In this document: piece by piece, positions 37,373-46,200 of the stretch
How positions within the stretch are numbered: position 1 is the stretch's first letter
How the letters are laid out: each line of letters begins with the position of its first letter
From: Yamadazyma tenuis
Taxonomy: Eukaryota > Ascomycota > Pichiomycetes > Serinales > Debaryomycetaceae
Reading direction: 5' to 3'
Assembly: GCF_029203305.1 (NCBI RefSeq)
Contig: NC_089462.1
Span: 372,001-436,000 of the forward strand
Length of the DNA: 64,000 nt
Program-made: the position numbers and the translations under genes
Notes under the pieces: model-generated
The model's input: only the letters and a program-made list of their open reading frames with translations
What the model was told of the DNA's origin: nothing
Database searches by the model: none

Positions 37373-38047
37373 CTACTTAATCTTCTTTTCCTTTAAATGG
37401 ATGGATTCTCCATCTACAAAGATTCCTTTCCCTTTGTATGGCTCCGGTTTCTTGAATTCTCTGATTCTAGCAGCAAACAACTTCACCTGTTGCTTGTCAA
37501 CACCTTCGATCAACAATCTGGCTGGGTTGGGCGACGACACCGTCAATCCGACTGGAACTCTTAATTTGGGGGTGTATGGGTATCCCAACTTGAGGGCCAC
37601 CACCTTAGTGCCGTTTTCATCTGTTTCGAGAAGAGCTCTGTAACCGGTTCCCACGAACCGCAAAACCGCCAAATGACCTTCAGAGGTTCCAATCACGTTG
37701 TTCTGAATCAAGGCTCGGGAGGTCCCCCACATGGCTCTTTGGATCTTATTAGTAGGGTCTTCCACACTCACAGAAATGAGGTCGTTTTCGTTCAATACCT
37801 TGACGAATCCTGGTAATGCTAACTTCATCACGCCCTTGGGGCCTTTTATCACCACTTGTTGGTCCAAATTTATCGTATCTTTTCCTTTTGTAAACGTCTT
37901 ACAGAACTCATAGGGGATCTGGTAGGTGGCACATTCAACATCGCTACCGATTCTTATGGGTTGTCTTCCTATGTTAGAAAATCTTGTACATGAGGTGCTG
38001 AGGTATCGGCTGCTCGTGGCCACAGCCATTCCCCCGTTTTTAAACAT
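37373..38047 (-). CDS. MRPL6: Mitochondrial large-subunit ribosomal protein uL6m
   Basis: This 224-residue protein starts at the ATG at 38047; the frame upstream begins with GTG. The leader (MFKNGGMAVATSSRYLSTSC) suits mitochondrial import. The uL6 fold is recognised by IGRQPIRI, the segment VVIKGPKGVMKLALPGFV, VGTGYRALLE and the late motif YKGKGIFVDGE. It is divergent from IMP3 over only 92 bp, which contains a perfect RRPE motif. Confidence 0.95.
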   Translation of the reverse strand: MFKNGGMAVATSSRYLSTSCTRFSNIGRQPIRIGSDVECATYQIPYEFCKTFTKGKDTINLDQQVVIKGPKGVMKLALPGFVKVLNENDLISVSVEDPTNKIQRAMWGTSRALIQNNVIGTSEGHLAVLRFVGTGYRALLETDENGTKVVALKLGYPYTPKLRVPVGLTVSSPNPARLLIEGVDKQQVKLFAARIREFKKPEPYKGKGIFVDGESIHLKEKKIK

Positions 38048-38064
38048 GGTTGGTGATTGGTGAG

Positions 38065-38074
38065 TGAAAAATTT
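38065..38074. promoter_or_regulatory. RRPE motif between MRPL6 and IMP3
   Basis: TGAAAAATTT is the ribosomal RNA processing element core of yeast ribosome-biogenesis promoters. It lies in the 92-bp divergent gap, 66 bp from the IMP3 start. A second A/T-rich run (AAAAAATTTG) is nearer IMP3. IMP3 is a ribosome-biogenesis gene, so the motif fits it. Confidence 0.55.
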
Positions 38075-38139
38075 GTATTTCCCAGAACCAAATAAAAGTC
38101 GCACGGTAGGAGCGAAAAAATTTGAAGCTCATTGCAAAC

Positions 38140-38691
38140 ATGGTTCGGGCTTTGAAGTATCATGAGAAGAAGCTCTTGAAGAAGGTCGACTTCCTAGACT
38201 GGAAACAAGACCAGGGGCACCGTGACACCCAAGTTATGAGAATGTATCACATCCAAAATCGAGAAGACTACCATAAATATAACAAAATCTGTGGGGATAT
38301 CAGAAAGCTTGCAAATAAGTTATCACTATTGTCTCCAACCGACAGTTTTAGAATAAAGCATGAACAGCTCTTGTTAGAGAAGTTGTATAATATCGGAGTT
38401 TTGGCCACCAAGTCAAAGATATCGGATTTGGAGAATAAGGTCACTGTTAGTGCCATTTGTAGAAGACGGATAGGTGTGGTGATGTGCAGGTTGAAAATGG
38501 CAGAAACTTTGAAAGACGCCATCACTTTTGTGGAACAGGGCCATGTACGTGTGGGCCCCAATGTCATCACAGATCCAGCGTTCTTGGTGACGAGAAACTT
38601 GGAAGATTATCTCACTTGGGTTGATACGTCCAAGATTAAGAGAAACTTACTCAAATACAAGAATAAGATTGATGATTACGACTTAACTTAA
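38140..38691 (+). CDS. IMP3: U3 snoRNP protein Imp3
   Basis: This 183-residue protein of the uS4-like Imp3 family is a component of the small-subunit processome that helps U3 snoRNA pair with pre-rRNA. It begins [19 protein letters not shown] at the ATG at 38140, as conserved. The S4 RNA-binding fold is at about 100-165 ([40 protein letters not shown]). The family signature [20 protein letters not shown] is near the C-terminus. Length is identical to yeast Imp3 (183 aa). Confidence 0.97.
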   Translation: MVRALKYHEKKLLKKVDFLDWKQDQGHRDTQVMRMYHIQNREDYHKYNKICGDIRKLANKLSLLSPTDSFRIKHEQLLLEKLYNIGVLATKSKISDLENKVTVSAICRRRIGVVMCRLKMAETLKDAITFVEQGHVRVGPNVITDPAFLVTRNLEDYLTWVDTSKIKRNLLKYKNKIDDYDLT

Positions 38692-38767
38692 AGGTATTCC
38701 TGGCATTTAAATAGATTCATAATAATGTACACTAGCTTACAAGTCAACTATAATCAGAGATGTAGAA

Positions 38768-41035
38768 CTAGAAGTTGCTATTCATCATTTTTCTTACATC
38801 GCTCTTCTTTCCACCAGGTATTAAGCTATCGGTGCTATGCTCATGGGTGAATTGTCCCGAGTGTTGTTGATGCATTGGCTGTTGCTGGGGGTAACCTGGT
38901 TGAGGATAACCTTGTTGAGGGTAACCTTGTTGGGCATATCCGGCATTGGCGTACGCATGATTGTTTCTATGTCCGCTAGGTAATGATCCAGCAGGTTTGA
39001 ATTTTCTCTGTTTGGTGATTTCTGTTACTGGATTCAACATCACCACAGATGATCTAGATAATTGAGTAGCAGAAGGTGCAGAGGCCAACGATTTGGTGTA
39101 GGTATCCGTTTCAAATGTTGGAGGATTGTTGGTCACAGGAGAAGAAGCAGGTGAAGTCCAGACATTATCGCTCTCAATAGGATTGAAAGGCTGTTTCATT
39201 GTTGGAGATGTCACCGGATTATTTTTAGATTTAGGCTGATAGTCAGTGTATGTTTGAATGGTTGATTTTCTGATATCAGAAGGATTAGGCAAACTTTGCA
39301 ATGGAGGTAAGCTCTGAACATGCTCTTGATAGAATTGTTGAAAGCTCTGATCCTGTAAGTAGTAGTTATACTGTTGTTGAGGAGGAGCACGTTGAACAAA
39401 TTCAGGACCGTTATCGGTATAGATTGATGACGTGGTGGTTAATCTCTTGTTATAGTCAGTGTCAGTTCTCAATTTAGTATTGATCTTCAAATACTGATCC
39501 ATATCGACTTGAGGTAAAGGCTGGTCTGGATCAGCCTGGAACTCATAGTTGGCTTCATATTCGGGATGCTCAGACTTGACCGAATCTTTTCTTTTCACAG
39601 AGTTGGCTCTATCAAAGTATAATCTGTAGACAGACTTCATTCTTCTCAACTCTTCTTCTTGATCAGGAGACAAGTCATTCTCAAGAGGCTTGTCTTCATC
39701 ATGCTCCTCTTGACCATCATCTTCATCGTCACTAACATTTTTTAACAAGTTGAAAGCAGATATTCTGGGAGATTTTCTGGATCCGCTATCTACTCTCTCA
39801 CTGTCAGCCAATTTCTGACCTTCTGCATCTCCAGGAACATCCAAATTGGACGCTGAGGTATTGGCTGTCAATTGTTCACCAACTCCAACGGTATTAATGG
39901 CACTAGCATCAGCACTTTCATTGGAAAAGTCGAAATCCCCATCGATTTGTTCGTCCTCAACTTCAGTAACTGTAGGCTCCACAGATGGAGGAGTGTCAAC
40001 TTGAGCGTTATCTGAGAACGGAGAATGGTTGTTTTCTATCCTTTCAGGGTGGGTATCATTTATAGTTGGAACCTCCTTTGGAATGAATTGGTCAGTAGTG
40101 GTATTGAACGAGTCATTACTAGTGTCATGGGTAGCATCCACACGGACTACCGGCAGTGGGAGTTTCTGGTTCAAAGTGTTGTTGATGTGAGGGTCAGACT
40201 CGTTTTCGTAGTTAATTGCAAATTGGGGAGAACCAGCACCTCTAATGGAAGAGTCCGAGTCGTCACTCACCTCTTCAATACCATCCTCTGGGGCAATAGA
40301 TCCATATTGCAAATCAGATTTGGCCGCCTCGGGCACAGAAGGTTTGGTTTCGTGTTTCAAACTGGATTTCTGAGGAGACACGGTAGTACTCTTATTACCA
40401 CTACCGTTCGCCTGAACCACAGGGAAATTAGAAAGATTTGAGCTTCCAGCACGGGTGTGACCCCCGGGGACAAGGTAGGCCGAGCCTCTAGGAGATGCCG
40501 CGTACACCAGGCCATATTCACCCAACTGCTTGGCATACTCATCAAGTGAGACCTTGCTGCCAATTTGGTGTTGGTACGGCAACACAAAGCTTTGCACGTA
40601 GGCATCACCTTTTGTACTTCCGGAAAACAGAGCTGACGATGAACGGCCACCATGGAAGTTGGCACCTTTGGGGGCCGGTGGAGGGAAACGGGCACTGTTT
40701 CTATTGTCAAATGGATCTTCCATCTCCACTGGTCTTCCATAAGCACCAATAGGGAAATCGGGCAACACGGTGGCTTCACCATTTTCGTCAAAGTCTGGGT
40801 CATGTTCCATGCTTTCCTTTTTGTTCTTTCTATAGTTTCTAATGATGAAATAGCTCACCATTAGAAGAACTGCGGCGACAGGTAAACCAACTGCCAAACC
40901 CACTGTTAAACCATTATCATTTTCGGGTTTTTGGCATTGGGCCGAGTGTTTGTTCTTGCCAGAACAATTGTCGTCATTATCATTGTTGGACCGGGTGTAG
41001 AGGGCCAACGCGTGGTGGATCAACTGGATGTGCAT
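38768..41035 (-). CDS. Single-pass membrane protein, Skg6/Tos2-like
   Basis: This 755-residue protein starts at the ATG at 41035. A short N-terminal outside segment with two Cys (DNCSGKNKHSAQCQKP) precedes one membrane helix, GLTVGLAVGLPVAAVLLMVS. A basic stop-transfer NYRKNKK follows, then a long acidic and Ser/Pro-rich cytosolic tail. DPDFDENGEATVLPDFP just after the helix is like the Skg6/Tos2 family, which localises to polarised growth sites and the bud neck in S. cerevisiae. The C-terminus has GYPQQ-type repeats (QQGYPQQGYPQPGYPQ). The family call rests on layout and a short motif, so it is tentative. It is probably intrinsically disordered on the cytosolic side. Confidence 0.75.
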   Translation of the reverse strand: MHIQLIHHALALYTRSNNDNDDNCSGKNKHSAQCQKPENDNGLTVGLAVGLPVAAVLLMVSYFIIRNYRKNKKESMEHDPDFDENGEATVLPDFPIGAYGRPVEMEDPFDNRNSARFPPPAPKGANFHGGRSSSALFSGSTKGDAYVQSFVLPYQHQIGSKVSLDEYAKQLGEYGLVYAASPRGSAYLVPGGHTRAGSSNLSNFPVVQANGSGNKSTTVSPQKSSLKHETKPSVPEAAKSDLQYGSIAPEDGIEEVSDDSDSSIRGAGSPQFAINYENESDPHINNTLNQKLPLPVVRVDATHDTSNDSFNTTTDQFIPKEVPTINDTHPERIENNHSPFSDNAQVDTPPSVEPTVTEVEDEQIDGDFDFSNESADASAINTVGVGEQLTANTSASNLDVPGDAEGQKLADSERVDSGSRKSPRISAFNLLKNVSDDEDDGQEEHDEDKPLENDLSPDQEEELRRMKSVYRLYFDRANSVKRKDSVKSEHPEYEANYEFQADPDQPLPQVDMDQYLKINTKLRTDTDYNKRLTTTSSIYTDNGPEFVQRAPPQQQYNYYLQDQSFQQFYQEHVQSLPPLQSLPNPSDIRKSTIQTYTDYQPKSKNNPVTSPTMKQPFNPIESDNVWTSPASSPVTNNPPTFETDTYTKSLASAPSATQLSRSSVVMLNPVTEITKQRKFKPAGSLPSGHRNNHAYANAGYAQQGYPQQGYPQPGYPQQQPMHQQHSGQFTHEHSTDSLIPGGKKSDVRKMMNSNF

Positions 41036-41671
41036 AGTGTTGATTCCAAACAAACTTCACAGACTGAATAGGGGTGGATAATGTCCAAATCAAACTAAAC
41101 GGGAGAGAACAGGCACACAACTATGGTGCAGGGATAGGGCCAAACACGTAGGGGACAACGAGGGAAGGACTCCAAGTAGGATTGGAGAAGATGAAAAACG
41201 AATGGATAGTCCCAGGTCTTTTGGCGGGAAAAATTTTAACTGAGGCGATTCGAAAACAAACCTTCATTTGGGTTGACACGTTGATTTTGTGTAATGTCTA
41301 CGCGATTTTTGTTCTTGATTTCATCTGGTATAGCGTGGAGTTGATAAAAATAGAGGCCGAGGGCGTGAGAGTCGGGTGGGAGTGCAATCTATTGTTGGTA
41401 ATGTTGGCTGGTAGTCAGTAGGTGTTGGCTGGTAGTCAGTAGGTGTTGGCTGGTAGTCAGTAGGTGTTGGCTGGTAGTCAGTAGGTGTTGGCTGGCGGTC
41501 AGTTGGTGATGTTGGCTGGCAGTCACCTGGCAGAGACTTGGTTGTGACTGTTGCCTTCTTGTAGGTCTACTTAGTTAACCAACCATGAAGTTCTAACCCG
41601 TCTACACTACCGAACGTAACTCATCTTTATTGGTACATAACTACTCGTAACTCATTTCTGCTTTCTGGCAG
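41036..41671. other. Intergenic region with a 21-bp minisatellite
   Basis: These 636 bp lie between the SKG6-like start and the 3' end of the next minus-strand gene. They hold the SKG6-like promoter (including GAAAAATTTT around 41227-41236 inside TTGGCGGGAAAAATTTT) and a six-copy 21-bp repeat. A plus-strand frame at 41182-41421 has no ATG context and runs into the repeat, so I do not call it a gene. Confidence 0.6.
41402..41530. repeat. 21-bp tandem repeat (minisatellite), six copies
   Basis: The unit TGTTGGCTGGTAGTCAGTAGG is perfect at 41402-41422, 41423-41443, 41444-41464 and 41465-41485. Two diverged copies follow at 41486-41506 and 41510-41530, separated by an extra TGA. Four identical copies suggest recent expansion by slippage or unequal exchange. 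It is noncoding on both strands. Confidence 0.92.
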
Positions 41672-42169
41672 TCAGTCTCGGATCTCAAGGTCTTGGAAGT
41701 ATGCCTCCAACTCTCTCTCATATTCCTCCAACTCCGTCAACACCTGAGCCTTTTCCTTCTCCTGCTCTCGTAAAGATTCGAGTTCCCGCTCTTCATCAAT
41801 AAGCTGGTCAAGATCCACCTGAAGTGAAATACTATCCAACTCGTGCATCACTTGCAAGCTCTGTTTTAGTTGGTCGTCAGTAACCTTCTCGCGCCGCAAT
41901 GAGAGCTGGTCTTGCTTGTGCCGGTGGCGGACTTCGCTCATTCGACTAAACTTGTTTCTCAGATTGGCCCTGGTGGGTGACCGATGGTGCTTTATGGTCA
42001 GAGGCTGGGAATGAGAGGGCTGGTCATTTCGGGTTTTGAGCAGCTGTTGGAGCGGATGGTACAATTCGTACGCTCGCTCTTTCTGGGAGTTGGTGATGCG
42101 GTCGAGTCCCCCGTGTGTCTGACAATTGATCATCTTCTTGCTAGGTGGTTTCAAACGCGATGGTCGCAT
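41672..42169 (-). CDS. Hypothetical coiled-coil protein
   Basis: The frame gives 165 residues from the ATG at 42169, or 153 from a second ATG at 42133 (MINCQTHGGLDRI). The N-terminus is basic. The C-terminal half is strongly charged and predicted helical, with a run from KVTDDQLKQSLQVMHELD through IDEERELESLREQEKEKAQV to an acidic tail EEYERELEAYFQDLEIRD. This suggests a short coiled coil. I do not recognise the family. It is divergent from NAT4, with 84-120 bp between starts. Single-frame integrity and composition favour a real gene over chance. Confidence 0.55.
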   Translation of the reverse strand: MRPSRLKPPSKKMINCQTHGGLDRITNSQKERAYELYHPLQQLLKTRNDQPSHSQPLTIKHHRSPTRANLRNKFSRMSEVRHRHKQDQLSLRREKVTDDQLKQSLQVMHELDSISLQVDLDQLIDEERELESLREQEKEKAQVLTELEEYERELEAYFQDLEIRD

Positions 42170-42253
42170 TTTTGGTGATAACGTACCCGGTGGGGGCACG
42201 CTCCTGGGTGCCGTATATTGTTTCGTTTCGCGGTCGGGTGTGTGGGCCTAGAG

Positions 42254-42904
42254 ATGGAGTTTGATGAGAGTGATACGGCATTGATGCAGAGGGTGGCAGA
42301 GAAGGTGGGCCAGGCGGTGGCAGATGTGTTCCCCCTGGTCATGGTAATCGGAAGCGAGAAGGCATTTCTCCGTGTTGAGGCTGCTCATCAACTTACTGCC
42401 AGTGATTTGGCTCCATTTCTACTGCTAATTGGTACCACCATTGGAACCTTGTATTGTCAAAATAACGGCCAACACTGGAAACAGGAGAAAATAGTTGAGA
42501 TGAAAGAGACGGGTTTGGTATACGTGGCGTATATGCTTGGGGACCGGATTATAGGGTTTATATCCATTATGTTGGTAGTTGACTGTGGAGAGAAAGCTCT
42601 CTACCTATATGAGATCCACATTGATCCCGATTTTCAAGACAATAAACTCGGCTCAAAGTTGATGGGAAAGCTCCACCAGCTTTCTTTACATTTGGATGCA
42701 CAAGAAGATGATGAACTTAGTAGCAAACGGACGAGTTTGACGGTGTTTTCAGCTAACGAAAAGGCTTTGAAATGGTACAGCAAATTGGGATACCACCGTT
42801 CACCAGACTCTCCCAAAGACCGAAGACTCCGAAGCGGCAAACTTGTGAAGCCCACTTATTATCTAATGACAAGAACAAATGAAACGAGTCCCATGTTCCA
42901 ATGA
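42254..42904 (+). CDS. NAT4: N-alpha-acetyltransferase NatD (Nat4/Naa40)
   Basis: This 216-residue GNAT enzyme starts at the ATG at 42254. NatD acetylates the N-terminal Ser of histones H4 and H2A. The GNAT core includes GLVYVAYMLGDRIIGFISIM, the conserved LYLYEIHIDPDFQDNKLGSK with the acetyl-CoA loop (QDNKLG), and the family-specific LTVFSANEKALKWYSKLGY near the C-terminus. Length is slightly under that of S. cerevisiae Nat4 (285 aa), with a shorter N-terminus. The upstream frame begins with TTG and I do not use it. Confidence 0.88.
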   Translation: MEFDESDTALMQRVAEKVGQAVADVFPLVMVIGSEKAFLRVEAAHQLTASDLAPFLLLIGTTIGTLYCQNNGQHWKQEKIVEMKETGLVYVAYMLGDRIIGFISIMLVVDCGEKALYLYEIHIDPDFQDNKLGSKLMGKLHQLSLHLDAQEDDELSSKRTSLTVFSANEKALKWYSKLGYHRSPDSPKDRRLRSGKLVKPTYYLMTRTNETSPMFQ

Positions 42905-43266
42905 TCTGGGTGAGAAGGAACGGTGGTGTTAATTTGAAGGGGATCCAAACTCCGTGAGTGCTTGGTGTCGTTGTTAAAACTCTTTATTACGGACCACTGA
43001 TGGTTCGTACGATTGAAACGGCTATTTAGGGTTGCAGCGGATGGAATATATAATTTTGCAGCCAAAAGCGACAATTATAAAACGAGAAGAGACTGGAGTG
43101 AGGTGTAATGAAGAGAAGTCCAGGCACCCGGGTGATCTACACAATTAATTGCTAATAAGAAACTAGGGAGAAAAGTCTGTCAATGCTCTTCATGTAATTT
43201 CAACTAGCCTACTCTACACACTTGAATATTCAACCAGGTATATGAAAAATGTATATATGCTAATAA
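42905..43266. other. Convergent intergenic region with promoter-like sequence
   Basis: The two flanking genes (NAT4, SEC16) both end here, so no promoter is needed. Yet there are two TATA-like boxes, TATATAA at 43047-43053 and TATAAAA at 43076-43082. About 150 bp follow before the SEC16 stop. No protein over 14 codons follows them and no snRNA or C/D-box pattern is clear. The TATA runs may be 3'-end signals of NAT4 or the start of an unknown noncoding RNA. Confidence 0.4.
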
Positions 43267-46200
43267 TTACTTTTGTTCCAACACATTAACGTAACCTCTG
43301 CGTCCACCTTTCTTAGCTCTTCTAGTACTAGTCATGCTAGCGTTAGAACCCCCCATCGACAACAAGTCATCCAAGCCGGCAGTGGCAAGGCTTGGAGGGT
43401 TTGCTCCTAGACCTGGTGGTTTGGGAGGTCCTGTAACATTGTTGGTAGGAGAAGAAGTTGCAGCTGGACCAGCAGATGTGTTAGAAGGGGCACCTGGAGG
43501 CGCCGAGCCTGCTGATGGACTAGTAGAAATGTTTGGGGGTCCGGGAGGGGCTCTGTTTGGAGCAGGACCACTTGGACCTCCTCCAGGAGCTTTTCTAATC
43601 TTTGGAGGTGGTGGCGGACCAGAAGGTTTTTGCTGTTCCTCGATTGGAATGTCCTTATTTATCCACCTCTTGAGTTTTTCATCGTAGACAAACTTATTCT
43701 GTTCACCCATGTTGGCTCTAATAGCTTTTGGTCTGTCATCATTTCTGTTTAACCAAGATAACCACCGACCATTATTGGTTTGTCCTGGAGTTCTTGCCTG
43801 GTTTGCAGAGCGTCTTTGGCTGGCTTTCTTCCTTTCCTCTTCCATTTTCTTCTTCTTGGATATTTTTTCATCATCAGAATCCTCCTCTTCCTCATCGACG
43901 ACAGGAACATAGTCATGGACAGTATCATCCTGAACTTCATATTGAAGGTACATTGCCGATTGTTGAGATTGGGATAACCTGGACGAGAATAACCCTCCTC
44001 CCATTCCATTGATCACAGAGTTGGCTCTAGTAGTCAAATCTGGGGATCCGGGAATAGGAAATTCACTGAAGCTACTGTCGATTCCAAAACCAGACGCTCT
44101 TCTCATGGTCTCATGAGGAGATTGGTATGGAGCAAACATCGATTCTCGGTTACCTGGAGATCGATTATTCAAAATCAACGGAGCTGACTTGGGCTTGGGG
44201 GTCTCTAAGATCACATCATCAGGAGCCTCGAACGAGTCATCCACATTAGTTGGTCTAAACAATTTGGGTGGCTGCTCAACACTCTTCTGCTGGGGCACAC
44301 GGCTCTTCTCTTGATGTTTGTGTGGGGAAGACTCTATGTTGTGATGTTGGCTTGGATTTGGTGGTTCCTGACTCTTCTCTGACTCTCCAAAGTTGAACAT
44401 GTCAGTAGACTTCATTTCTGGCATCACAAATGGTTGCAGAGCTTGTGCGCTTGAATTCACATACTTAGATGAACCACCACTATACTTGCTAGAAGATGCT
44501 CTCAGAGAAGCTCCCCCAGTAAGAGCATAGGGGTTAGGTCTGTTTCGCTTACCAGTGTTACCCTTTGGAGGAGGAATAGTCGAAATTTTTGGAGGAGGTG
44601 GTTTAGATGGGGTTTCTTCAATTGAATCAACATGATCGTGGTCGTCATCAGGTTCCTGACTGTTCCTCTGATCATTGTTAAATTCAGGATTAAACTCATT
44701 AGAAGAAGGTAAACGGTACGAATGGATGGTCGACTGCAGTTCAGCTCTTACAGGGTCAGGTGAAGGAACGTGAGATTCTTCTCCAATAGTTGATTTGACG
44801 ACAAAATCGTTTGCTTTCGAAGACCCTTCATGATCATTAGAGAAGTCACTTGGTCTTCTACCAGCTTTGAACTCCAGCGGATAATCCAAACTGATATCGC
44901 TTTGAATTGATGGTGATTTGGTTTCGTTTCTAATACTTGAACCATTCTGTCCAAAGTTGTCTGAGATGCTTGAAATTGAAGCACGATTAGCCGCATGGGT
45001 CTGTTGAGTTGGAGGACCTCCATAAACCGATGTAGGAGCATAACTAGCCAACTGAGAAGATCCGACAGACAGACTTGAAAGAGTACCAGCAAGGTTTTGG
45101 TAAGGTGCTCTAAGAGGAGCCCTTTGGTTGCTCAAGCTAGGAGTTCCAGATGGAACACCCCCTGGAGCGTACTTACTAGAAGATCTGTTCAAAGGTGGTT
45201 GAGCGTTGTTAGCTTGGTTATGAGGCTCATAAGCATGTAAGTCCTGGGAAGAAGCGTTGGAGGCTGCATACTTAGAACTTTGGTAGTTGAAAGCTGGCTG
45301 GACCAGGCCCTGAGCTTGAATAGCATGAGGAATAGCTGATGGGGGTGCAGAAATAGGAGCAGGAGAAGAAGCAAACACGGAGTTACTATCAAGGTTCTCA
45401 TGCAATGGAGTCCTTGCCGTTGCCAGAATTGAGCTGTTTTGTCTCACCGAAGGAGAGTACTTACTAGCATGTTGACCTTGTTTGGCTCCATAAATATCAG
45501 GAGCAGAGAGAGGACCTCCAATTGATGGTGGTTGCAAAATTGGATCTCTACTCCCGTCATATTTAGCTTTAGGCAGAAACTGGTTGTAGGGATTGTTGGG
45601 ATAAGAAGAAACAGGTGGAGGTGCACCTCCAGAGGGTGGCCCTCCAGCGGTGAAGTCTAATACAGAACCAACTCTGGATACAGAAGGACTGAACTTACTG
45701 AATACTCCATTTTCTGTTGGCTTTTCGGTTTCTTCTCCTCCAATGAACTTATCCAAATGGCCCCACATCTTGTCGAGGTTGACTTTACTGATTTTGCTAC
45801 CAAACCAACTCGAATCACTAGTTTCAGCGTCTGAAATTCTTACCAATAATCTTTGAAACTCTGCAAAGGCATCTGGTCCAAAGAATGGATTCTTTCCACC
45901 ACTCTTGAGAGTATTTCCCACATAGTCACAGTACTTGTGGGCTTCCACGCTTGCTCCATAGTCAGCTAAGACTTGAGCGTGCTTCAATTTAAGTGGTAAC
46001 AAGTGGGGGAATCCCAAACTGGTTGGAATTGCGTTTGGAGACATTTGCACAGCATATTCATAAATTTCAGAATAAATGGCCTTGCTGGTGAACCCACCCA
46101 CGTACGAAAATCCTTCTGTTGGAGATGTGGATACAGAAAGAGGAGATCCGGCGAGAATATGGCATATTTCGGATCCAACTTCGTTTTTGGAGGCTTTCAA

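Noticed and set aside
41217..41230. E2F-like TTTTGGCGGGAAAA upstream of the SKG6-like gene
   Set aside because: As far as I know budding yeasts use SBF and MBF rather than E2F, so the match is most simply chance.
41182..41421. 79-codon plus-strand frame before the minisatellite
   Set aside because: It ends in the 21-bp repeat and matches no family.
43334..44012. Gly/Pro/Leu-rich and other plus-strand frames opposite the 3' end of SEC16
   Set aside because: Shadows of the Pro- and Ser-rich C-terminal region of Sec16.
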